A stretch of DNA of 64,000 bases from Candidatus Latescibacterota bacterium (GTDB lineage Bacteria; Latescibacterota; UBA2968; UBA8231), in the NCBI GenBank assembly GCA_022827835.1, contig JAJEIO010000029.1, forward strand, positions 1 through 64,000, read 5' to 3'. This document shows, in pieces, positions 18,848-25,686 of the stretch. The position numbers and the translations under genes were made by a program. The number at the start of each line of letters is the position of its first letter. The first letter of the stretch is position 1. Under the pieces are notes generated by a model. That model was not told the origin of the DNA, made no database searches, and saw only the letters and a list, made by a program, of their open reading frames with translations.

Positions 18848-19266
18848 TGGCGTTGGTGATTAGCCGCAAACGGGAAAGCCTGACTAGGGACGAAGGCCCA
18901 GATCTGACGCCGCTGATTGACTGCGTTTTTCTGCTGCTCATTTTCTTCATGGTCACCACTGTCTTCATCCACTCCAAGGGGCTAGACGTGGACCTTCCGG
19001 CTCAGAGCGAGGCGACGGAACAGCAGGAGAAGAAAGACATCAATATCCTCATCGACGCCCAAGGCCGCATCCAGATCAGCGGCGAGGACGTGATGCCAGA
19101 GGCTCTGGTCGAGCGGATCAAGCGGGCCATGAAAGAGGCCAACAACGATAATATCATCATACAGGGGCATGTCGATGTTGCCCAGGAGTACGTGGTCTTG
19201 GTGGTGGATGCGGCCAAAGCGGCCGATGTCGCGGGTATAGCTTTCGCCAAAGAGGAGGCTCTCTAG
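18847..19266 (+). CDS. exbD: ExbD/TolR-type protein, first copy
   Basis: 139 residues. A short cytoplasmic N-terminus is followed by one TM helix (LTPLIDCVFLLLIFFMVTTV) carrying the family's essential proton-binding Asp (D in PLIDCVF), then a periplasmic ExbD/TolR domain (VDLPAQSEATEQQEKKDINI ...). The start overlaps the exbB stop and its own stop overlaps the next start (TAGTG), so the three motor genes are translationally coupled. The segment encoding the TM helix (18901-18966) is almost identical at DNA level to that of the next gene. Partner of the ExbB above. Confidence 0.9.
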   Translation: MALVISRKRESLTRDEGPDLTPLIDCVFLLLIFFMVTTVFIHSKGLDVDLPAQSEATEQQEKKDINILIDAQGRIQISGEDVMPEALVERIKRAMKEANNDNIIIQGHVDVAQEYVVLVVDAAKAADVAGIAFAKEEAL

Positions 19267-19682
19267 TGGTGCAGCAGCGGACCTCCATATTGGAAGACCT
19301 AGAGGATGAAAACCTCAATCTGACGCCGCTGATCGACTGCGTTTTTCTGCTGCTCATTTTCTTCATGGTCACCACGGTTTTCAAGCAGCCCTACAGTCTG
19401 CAAGTAGAGTTGCCCCAGGCCCGTCAGGCTACCATCGTCGAAGAGAAGAAATTGGTGGCCTCGATTGACAAGTCGGGTGCAATGGAGCTCAATCGCCAGC
19501 TAGTGAGTATGGCAAAACTTCCGACCGTGCTCGCCCGCGAGAAAGAGACGACCCGCAGTTTGACGTTGATCATTCGCACGGACAAGAAGACCCGGCACGG
19601 TCTTGTGCTCGAGGTCATGGAGATTGCCAAGCGGCTCGACGTCGATAAGGTCGTTTTGGCCACCGAAGAGGAAGAAATCTGA
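19266..19682 (+). CDS. exbD: ExbD/TolR-type protein, second copy
   Basis: 138 residues, starting with GTG inside the previous stop codon. TM helix with the catalytic Asp again (LTPLIDCVFLLLIFFMVTTV) and a diverged periplasmic domain (LQVELPQARQATIVEEKKLV ... ADKVVLATEEEEI-like end). Two different ExbD-type proteins with one ExbB is the stoichiometric gene set of the Myxococcus AglR-AglQ-AglS motor, and it also occurs in some TonB systems with a second ExbD. Both periplasmic domains are intact, so a heterodimeric ExbD is possible. Confidence 0.88.
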   Translation: MVQQRTSILEDLEDENLNLTPLIDCVFLLLIFFMVTTVFKQPYSLQVELPQARQATIVEEKKLVASIDKSGAMELNRQLVSMAKLPTVLAREKETTRSLTLIIRTDKKTRHGLVLEVMEIAKRLDVDKVVLATEEEEI

Positions 19683-19713
19683 GCAGCTTCTGAAGTGATT
19701 GATAGGAAACTTC

Positions 19714-20460
19714 ATGCGCTATCTCGTCTCTACTCTCTGTCTAGTTCTGACCGCTTCCGCCGCTCCAGCTGAAGATGCCCTGCCGCACCACACCATCCTC
19801 CGCGCCGCCGGGCCTATTACCGTGGACGGTCGCCTCGATGAGCCTTCTTGGGAGGCCGCCGAAGTCATCGATCAGTTCGTCTTTCCTTGGTGGACTGAAG
19901 GTGCTAAGGATCGCACTGAGGCCCGCTTGTTGTGGGACGATGTGCATCTGTACGTCGCCTTTACCGCATACGACCCGCACATTTCGGCTACCTTGACCGA
20001 ACGCGACAGTCCGGTGTCGCGCGACGATTGCGTCGAGGTGTTCATCGCCCCAGACACCAGCCAAGTCACCAGCTATTTCAACTTTGAATTCAATGCCTTG
20101 GGCACGATTCTGGACCGCTCGCCACACGCCGATCGTTCGTCCGCATGGAACGGCGAGGGCGTGCAGGTGGCCATCGACATCCAAGGTACACTCAACCAAG
20201 AAACGGATCAGGACACGCTCTGGACTACTGAGATCGCCCTGCCCTTTGCCGTATTCGATCCATACGCTCCCAACCTGCCCCCGACCGCTGGCGATGTGTG
20301 GCGTCTCAACCTGTACCGCACAGGCGGCGCGGTCAATTTGCAGTACATCACTTGGTCTAATACCCGGACGCCCAAGCCGCAATTCCATGTGCCCCAGCGT
20401 TTTGGAGTGGTGCATTTTGACGATCGGCTGGTATTGAGTCTGCAAGACGAGGCCGAGTAG
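19714..20460 (+). CDS. Secreted CBM9-like (carbohydrate-binding family 9-like) protein
   Basis: 248 residues from the ATG at 19714 (AGGAAA a few bases upstream; a TTG 15 bases earlier is less likely). Signal peptide MRYLVSTLCLVLTASAAPA. The mature protein shows the CBM9-like pattern: ITVDGRLDEPSWEAAE at the N-terminus, ARLLWDDVHLYVAFTAYD, DDCVEVFIAPD, and WTTEIALPFAVF. The fold is that of the xylanase-associated family 9 module, though many members are free-standing exported proteins of unknown ligand. It lies 31 bases after exbD and is probably in the same transcript, suggesting that it is a periplasmic or surface component or cargo of the machine. Confidence 0.75.
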   Translation: MRYLVSTLCLVLTASAAPAEDALPHHTILRAAGPITVDGRLDEPSWEAAEVIDQFVFPWWTEGAKDRTEARLLWDDVHLYVAFTAYDPHISATLTERDSPVSRDDCVEVFIAPDTSQVTSYFNFEFNALGTILDRSPHADRSSAWNGEGVQVAIDIQGTLNQETDQDTLWTTEIALPFAVFDPYAPNLPPTAGDVWRLNLYRTGGAVNLQYITWSNTRTPKPQFHVPQRFGVVHFDDRLVLSLQDEAE

Positions 20461-20484
20461 GAAGACGCGGCTAGCCGTGTCTTC
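20461..20484 (+). terminator. Near-perfect palindrome after the CBM9-like gene; possible terminator or attenuator
   Basis: Directly after the TAG stop, two 12-base arms (GAAGACGCGGCT and AGCCGTGTCTTC) match except for one G-U pair. No T-tract follows, so it is a weak intrinsic terminator at best. The GTG I use for the next gene (20477) lies within the right arm, so folding could also affect its translation. Confidence 0.35.
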
Positions 20485-22249
20485 ATCAAATCGGGACTTC
20501 CGACGAACTACTGCTACAATTATCTATCGCGTTCTGCTGCTACTTGCGCTGTTCGCGTCCTGCGAATCCATAGATGCGCCGCTCGTCCTCTACGAGAGCC
20601 CGCATGGGCTGGTGGTGCTGAAGGCGGCGCGGGTTGATTTTGCGGAAGAGGGCGAAGAGGCGGCTGCGGCGCGGGTGCATTTTGCTGCGGGCGAAGAACA
20701 CCTCAGCGGAGGGCTCTGCGGTGCTGCGGCTGAGAGCTATTTGCAGGCCGCGGCGCGGCGACCGTCTCCGGCAGTCTGGCTCAATGCGGGGGTCGCGCTG
20801 CTGTGCGATGGCGAGTATGAAAGGGCGGGGGAGATGCTAGCAAAGGGACTGGAACTTTCGGCGACACGAGAAGATGTTCGAGCCGCTTTGCTAGGCAATC
20901 TGGGCCAAGCTCATCAGCGCCTCGGGCGGCTCGACTCGGCGCTAGTGTTCTACCAAGATGCGGTGGCGCTGCATCGGCAGAACGGCTTTGCCGCTGGTGA
21001 GGCCCAAGCGCTGGGCGATTTAGGTTCAGCCTATTTCATGCAGGGCGACCCAGAGCAGGCGCTTGGCTTCCTAAAACAGGCGCGGGATGGACATCGGCAG
21101 ATTGGCGACTACCTCGGGCTGGCGCGAGACCTCGACCGCATTGGCACGGTTTACTTCGTCCGAGGTGCGGCGGATTCGGCGCGGTCGGCCTTTGCGGAGG
21201 CGCTGGAACTCTACCGAGACGAGGGGTATCTGCGCGGCCAAGCTGGCGGCCTGACGAATATCGGCAACATCCACCTAGACGAGGGCCGGCTCGATTCGGC
21301 GCACTTTTACTTTTCCGCAGGACTGGCCGTCCTCGAACGCCTAGCCGACGACGCGGCCCGCGCCACCCAGCTAGTGCGAATCGGACAAATTTACCAGCAG
21401 CAGGACGATCTAGAGGCCGCGTTGGTCGCCTACCGCGAGGCGCTTTCTATACATCAGGCGCAAGAAAAGGTGGCTAGCCAAGCCGAGACGCTCGACCGCA
21501 TGGCGCGCATTTTTTTTCAGCAGGGCCGTTTGGATTCGGCGCTGTCCGCGTACCAGTCGGCGCTCGCGACCTACCAGCGTTACGATAGCCACCCGGGCAA
21601 GCGGGCGCAGGCATTGGATCACATCGGCGATGTGCATCTGTACCAGAGTCATTTGGATTCGGCGCTGTCTGCCTTTGAGGCGGCGCTGGAGATCTACGTC
21701 GCCCACGGCCATCCGCGCGGCCGAGCCGTCCAGTCGAGCAAGATCGGTCAAGTGCTGCAAAAGCAGGGCCGGTTCGACGAGGCGATAGAATCTCATCGCG
21801 CGGCACTATCCCTGTACCGCGAATTCGATCTCTATGCCGAGGGGGCGACCCAGCTCGACTACATCGGCCACATCTACTTCCGCCAAGGCAAAATCGACGA
21901 GGCACTCGCCTCTTTTGAGAACGCCCTGCACGTTTTCACGCAAGCGGGCAACCGCCAAGGTGAGGCCACGCAACTGAGCAATATCGGCAACATCTACTTT
22001 GAGCAAGGCCGCTTGGACGAGGCGCTCAAGGCATTTGGCGACGCCCTGCACGTTTTTCAGTTGATCGGGCACCGACAGGGGAAGGCGCAGAGTTTGGGCA
22101 ATATGGGGTTGGTGTACCGCAAGAAGGGGGAACAGGAGCGAGCGCTAGAGATGCTGCAACAGGCGCGCGTTGCGTATGCCGAGATTGGGGTGCGGAGCGA
22201 GGGGCGGCGGACGGTGGAAGAGACGATCCGCGCCATCGAAGGGCGTTAG
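20477..22249 (+). CDS. TPR-repeat lipoprotein-like protein
   Basis: 590 residues from a GTG start, the only start codon before the hydrophobic segment YRVLLLLALFASC, which ends in a Cys as in lipoproteins (lipobox FASC is non-ideal). After a short linker the protein is about eleven regular ~40-residue TPR units of the LGN/Rapsyn type, e.g. GNLGQAHQRLGRLDSALVFY, SNIGNIYFEQGRLDEALKAF, GNMGLVYRKKGEQERALEML. The repeats are much more uniform than those of the 1082-residue TPR protein, suggesting recent unit duplication. It is probably a protein-binding scaffold; the partner is unknown. It converges with the VCBS gene, the two stop codons being 3 bases apart. Confidence 0.75.
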   Translation: MSSSNRDFRRTTATIIYRVLLLLALFASCESIDAPLVLYESPHGLVVLKAARVDFAEEGEEAAAARVHFAAGEEHLSGGLCGAAAESYLQAAARRPSPAVWLNAGVALLCDGEYERAGEMLAKGLELSATREDVRAALLGNLGQAHQRLGRLDSALVFYQDAVALHRQNGFAAGEAQALGDLGSAYFMQGDPEQALGFLKQARDGHRQIGDYLGLARDLDRIGTVYFVRGAADSARSAFAEALELYRDEGYLRGQAGGLTNIGNIHLDEGRLDSAHFYFSAGLAVLERLADDAARATQLVRIGQIYQQQDDLEAALVAYREALSIHQAQEKVASQAETLDRMARIFFQQGRLDSALSAYQSALATYQRYDSHPGKRAQALDHIGDVHLYQSHLDSALSAFEAALEIYVAHGHPRGRAVQSSKIGQVLQKQGRFDEAIESHRAALSLYREFDLYAEGATQLDYIGHIYFRQGKIDEALASFENALHVFTQAGNRQGEATQLSNIGNIYFEQGRLDEALKAFGDALHVFQLIGHRQGKAQSLGNMGLVYRKKGEQERALEMLQQARVAYAEIGVRSEGRRTVEETIRAIEGR

Positions 22250-22252
22250 GAG

Positions 22253-24418
22253 CTAATGGTGGGTAGAGGAGAGGGAGAGGCGATTGAGGTGGATCGGGAT
22301 GGGCGCGTCGTCCCCCTCGCGGATGTGGATGATCTGGTCCATGGCGAGGTCGTGGAAGCGCTGCTTTTGGCCCGTTGTCGGCCAGGTGATTTCTATAAAA
22401 AGAAGTGTATCGGCACGGCCTAAACCGATCTCTTGTTGCAGGCTCGACGCTCCGAAGCTGCCGCCCGAGCCAACGGTGGCGTAGATGTCGCGGACGATAC
22501 CCTTTTCGCGGATGCGCGCTTGGATGCGGGCGCCCAAGGCGTCCCTGTTGGACTGGACGCCTTCGAGGCGGAGGGTGAGCCAGCGATGGCCGTGGCCGGG
22601 ATTTTCAAACAAGACATTCTGGTAGAAGTCGCCGTCATAGGCCCCGCCTAAGACGATGTAGATGTCTTGGTCGCCGTCGTTGTCAATGTCGGCAAAGGAA
22701 ACTCCGTGGCCTTTTTGGATGTGGCCGAAGCCGCCGGAGAAGGTCGCCTCCGCAAAGCGCTGTCCACCGACGTTGCGCATCATGCGGTTGGGGAGCAATG
22801 AGCGCAGGTCGGGGTTGCCGGTGCCGATGTAGCAGTCGAGGAAGCCGTCGTTGTCGAGATCGCCGAAATTGGCTCCCATGGCTAGGATAATTCCGTCCAT
22901 CCCGACCTGTGTCGTTATATCGGCGAAGGTGCCGTCGCCTTGGTTTTGGTAGAAGCGGGGCCTTGCTGCGGACGAGGGCTGGCCCAGATAGACTGCGGCA
23001 ATGTCGTCGGGGTTTTCGCTGTGGTAGCCAGCGGCGAAAAGGTCGAGGTCGCCGTCGTTGTCGTAGTCCCAAAACCAAGTGGGGAACGAGCCTTGCGGCT
23101 CGGCCACGCCAGCCTCCTCGGTCGCGTCGGCAAACGGTTTCCGCGGTCCCTCGTTGCGGTAGAGGACGTTGTCTTGGCCGAGGCGGGAGAGATAGAGGTC
23201 GGGATCGCCGTCGTCGTCGTAGTCGCCCCAAGTCACTCCTTTGACAAAGCCGATGTTGTCGATGCCTCGCTCGGGCGCGACATCGGCGAAGGTGCCGTCG
23301 CCTTGGTTTTGGTAGAGCTGGCAGGGGTGCCGCTCCCAGGCGTCGGACTCGTTGCCGACATAGAGGTCGAGGTCGCCGTCGTTGTCGTAGTCGCTCCAGG
23401 CCGCCGAGTGGGTGGGGTGAAAGGCGAGGAGGCCGGCTGCTTCGGTCGCATCGGCGAAGGTGCCGCCGCTGTTGCGCAGCAGGGAGTTGGGGTGGTGGCC
23501 CAAGTCGGCGAGCCAGGCCCCGCGCAGCACGAGGATGTCGCGGTTGCCGTCGTTGTCGTAATCCGCTTGGCAGATGTTGAGGCCGCCAACTTGGCCGGTG
23601 AGGCCGGCTTGCTCGGTGCGCTCGGCAAAGGTGCCGTCGCCTTGGTTGCGGAAGTAGCGAAGCTGGTCGTCTAGGCCCCAAGAAGAGGCGACGACGTCGA
23701 GATAGCCGTCGTTGTCGAAATCATCGACGATGCTGCCGCCGGATAGGGCGACCACGTCCAAGCCCAGGTCCGGTGCTCGGTCCGCAAAGCTCCCGATAGT
23801 GGAGGAGTCGGCGAAGCAAGCCGGGGGAACTAGCCACTCGGACGGGACGGCGTGGGGATACTGGCCGAGGGTCATATAGGCGATGTTGAGCAACCAGCGG
23901 GCGCTCAGGTCATCTGGGTTTTCGCGTAGGACCGCTGTGTACTGTTCAATGGCGGCCTGTGAGCCTTCTTGCAGGGTGTGGATCCCCTCGCCTTGGATGG
24001 GCAGCAGACAGGAGGCGATGGTGTGGTTGAGCAGGCAGTTTTCTTGCTCGCCGAGGCGCAGGTAGGCGATGCCCAGCCGGTCGCGGACGCGCGTGTGGAG
24101 GCTGGGGGGCAGGTCTTGCGCTTGTAAGAGTTGCAGTTCGGCGATGGCCTCGCGCGTCTGGCCAGCGCGCAGGAGCTGGATGGCCAGTTCGAGGCGCAGG
24201 GCTTGTTGGCGATTGTGATTTTGCGCTTTGGCTAGCTGCTCGCGCAGGTAGGCGGCGCTGGCAGCGTTCATGTTTAGGGTGTTGAGGTTGGAGGGGACTT
24301 GGGCGCGGATTTCGCTGGCGAGTTGCCGCAGGCGAGCGGCCATGCGCTCGGAAGCGGATGGCTGGGCTTGGGAGGGCGCTGGGCAGAGCGCGAGGAGGAG
24401 TAAGACTATCAGGATCAT
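22253..24418 (-). CDS. Exported VCBS/FG-GAP repeat protein with ASPIC/UnbV C-terminal domain
   Basis: 721 residues from the ATG at 24418, preferred over an upstream start because it begins the signal peptide (MILIVLLLLALCPAPSQA). Residues ~30-220 carry TPR-like helices (LELAIQLLRAGQTREAIAEL). Then seven FG-GAP/VCBS calcium-type repeats of the form DYDNDGDLDLYVG give a beta-propeller. The C-terminus (GALGARI-type: REALGARI is DALGARIQARIREKG here, then GGSFGASSLQQEIGLG, ITWPTTGQKQRF) is an ASPIC/UnbV domain. The combination is that of CRTAC1-like exported proteins, common in marine FCB and planctomycete-type genomes; biochemical role is not established. Divergent from the next gene across 149 bases. 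Confidence 0.82.
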   Translation of the reverse strand: MILIVLLLLALCPAPSQAQPSASERMAARLRQLASEIRAQVPSNLNTLNMNAASAAYLREQLAKAQNHNRQQALRLELAIQLLRAGQTREAIAELQLLQAQDLPPSLHTRVRDRLGIAYLRLGEQENCLLNHTIASCLLPIQGEGIHTLQEGSQAAIEQYTAVLRENPDDLSARWLLNIAYMTLGQYPHAVPSEWLVPPACFADSSTIGSFADRAPDLGLDVVALSGGSIVDDFDNDGYLDVVASSWGLDDQLRYFRNQGDGTFAERTEQAGLTGQVGGLNICQADYDNDGNRDILVLRGAWLADLGHHPNSLLRNSGGTFADATEAAGLLAFHPTHSAAWSDYDNDGDLDLYVGNESDAWERHPCQLYQNQGDGTFADVAPERGIDNIGFVKGVTWGDYDDDGDPDLYLSRLGQDNVLYRNEGPRKPFADATEEAGVAEPQGSFPTWFWDYDNDGDLDLFAAGYHSENPDDIAAVYLGQPSSAARPRFYQNQGDGTFADITTQVGMDGIILAMGANFGDLDNDGFLDCYIGTGNPDLRSLLPNRMMRNVGGQRFAEATFSGGFGHIQKGHGVSFADIDNDGDQDIYIVLGGAYDGDFYQNVLFENPGHGHRWLTLRLEGVQSNRDALGARIQARIREKGIVRDIYATVGSGGSFGASSLQQEIGLGRADTLLFIEITWPTTGQKQRFHDLAMDQIIHIREGDDAPIPIHLNRLSLSSTHH

Positions 24419-24440
24419 AAACGCGCCTTCTAATAATACA

Positions 24441-24469
24441 TTGACAACATAAGCGTCATTTGTTATCAC
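24441..24469 (+). promoter_or_regulatory. Predicted sigma70-type promoter upstream of the CBM9-like gene at 24568
   Basis: TTGACA (24441-24446), 17-base spacer, TATCAC (24464-24469) in an AT-rich stretch about 100 bases before the start codon. The -35 is a perfect match; the -10 matches at four of six positions. Confidence 0.45.
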
Positions 24470-24567
24470 TAACAGCTTAATGTGCTTCAAAGAGTGCTCC
24501 GAAGTGCATTGGCACGGAAATTTTATTTATTGAATCAACCCCCATTCTAACGAGAGGGAGATAAGTC

Positions 24568-25512
24568 ATGAGGAAACTATTGACGCTGAGTGTGGCCGTA
24601 TCGCTTTTGGGCCTGAGTTCGCCTTCTTCGGCGCACGTGCCCGAGGGGCTGATTTTGGGCGTCTGGCAGTGGCCCACGTCGCATCTGCCGGTGATGGATG
24701 GCGATATTTCCGAGTGGGACGTAGTGCCCGACAATTTGTGGCTCACGCCGTTCAGCGAATTCAACGGCGAGCTCCTGCACGTAGTAGTGGCTGGCGAGGT
24801 TGGAGCCGAGGTCAATACTGCGGATTTGAACTTCCGCTGGACCTCGGGCTGGAACGACGAGCTGGACCGCCTCTACTTCGTCTATGACCGCTTCGACGAT
24901 CTATGGGACCGCGATGCCGGCGGTATAGGTGGTGCTGGCGGCGACGACAGCTTTGAGATCAACCTCGATGCCAACCACGGCGGCGATGTCTCGTGGTTTG
25001 GTGCTGACGATTTCGACACCGAGGAAGAAGTGCTGCGCAACCGGGGTCGCCTCAACCAGATGAGCCACTACCGCTGGCCGCCGATGGAGCCGATTGGCTG
25101 GAACTGGCTTTGGGCCTCAAGCGCCACTTGGCACGACGTCGAGCCTTATTCGTGTTGCCCCAACTCCTTCAATCTCAACGGCGCACACGCCACTGAGGCG
25201 ACCTTCCAAGTTGAGTGGTGGACCGTGGGCTGGGACGACTTTGATCACGCGTCGCCCGAAAACAGCGTCCAGCACGACTTTGGTGAAAACGACATCATCG
25301 GTCTGGGCATCTCGATTATCGACAACGACGTAGGCACTGACAACGACACCGATCGCCGCTTCGCTGCTTGGCGCATGGGCGGTGCGCGCTGCGGCAACGG
25401 CGATGGCAAGTGCATCACCGACTTCATCTTGCTACCGGCGCAGATGGATCTTTTGCCAACCGCCGTCGAGAACGATAGCTGGGGCCACATCAAGGCTTCG
25501 TACATGCAGTAG
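24568..25512 (+). CDS. Secreted CBM9-like protein paired with a solute-binding protein
   Basis: 314 residues. Signal peptide MRKLLTLSVAVSLLGLSSPSSA, ribosome site GAGGGAG. The mature part begins HVPEGLILGVWQWP and has the CBM9-like marks MDGDISEWDVV, NDELDRLYFVYDRFDD, DDSFEINLDANHGG and a C-terminal SWGHIKASYMQ. It is a paralogue of 53030-53926, which shares FDGDISDWEDV and SWARIKASFNE. Both genes sit directly upstream of an ABC-type solute-binding protein gene, suggesting that the pair works together, for example as a secreted capture protein feeding the transporter. Ligand unknown. Followed by a strong terminator, so it makes its own abundant transcript. Confidence 0.75.
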   Translation: MRKLLTLSVAVSLLGLSSPSSAHVPEGLILGVWQWPTSHLPVMDGDISEWDVVPDNLWLTPFSEFNGELLHVVVAGEVGAEVNTADLNFRWTSGWNDELDRLYFVYDRFDDLWDRDAGGIGGAGGDDSFEINLDANHGGDVSWFGADDFDTEEEVLRNRGRLNQMSHYRWPPMEPIGWNWLWASSATWHDVEPYSCCPNSFNLNGAHATEATFQVEWWTVGWDDFDHASPENSVQHDFGENDIIGLGISIIDNDVGTDNDTDRRFAAWRMGGARCGNGDGKCITDFILLPAQMDLLPTAVENDSWGHIKASYMQ

Positions 25513-25540
25513 CTGGCCCGGTAGTTTGCGGGTTTGACTT

Positions 25541-25580
25541 AGGGAGGTGGATCGACTTTGATCTGCCTCCCTTGTTTTTT
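25541..25580 (+). terminator. Rho-independent terminator after the CBM9-like gene
   Basis: AGGGAGG pairs with CCTCCCT and, inside a 2-base mismatch, GATC pairs with GATC; the stem is followed by TGTTTTTT. It lies 28 bases after the stop codon. Confidence 0.8.
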
Positions 25581-25584
25581 GGAT

Positions 25585-25656
25585 GCCATTTCGACAAGCT
25601 CAATGGCCGGACACTGAAGCTCGCCCAAGTAGGCCACTGAGCTTGTCGAAGTGGCC
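25585..25656. repeat. REP-like inverted-repeat pair
   Basis: Two head-to-head copies share the 13-mer TTCGACAAGCTCA (25590-25602, and its complement at 25638-25650). Each copy is itself a small hairpin: GCCATT...AATGGC on the left, GGCCACT...AGTGGCC on the right. This is the structure of a paired REP-type element. It separates the terminator from the solute-binding protein gene. Confidence 0.65.
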
Positions 25657-25686
25657 GGTTCAGAATCGATCCCTAATTAGGGTACT

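Noticed and set aside
18101-19682. Assignment of the ExbB/ExbD genes to the housekeeping Tol-Pal system (tolQR)
   Set aside because: No tolA, tolB or pal is adjacent, there are two ExbD-type genes, and the neighbours are TPR, AgmX-domain and barrel proteins.
22683-23681. 332-codon Arg/Pro/His-rich open frame within the VCBS gene
   Set aside because: Out-of-frame reading of the repeated Asp-rich VCBS codons; composition is implausible for a protein.
22253-23750. Regularly spaced similar DNA segments that might suggest a CRISPR array
   Set aside because: The periodicity comes from VCBS protein repeats (codons for DYDNDGD) in an intact coding frame; the repeats are imperfect and have no unique spacers.
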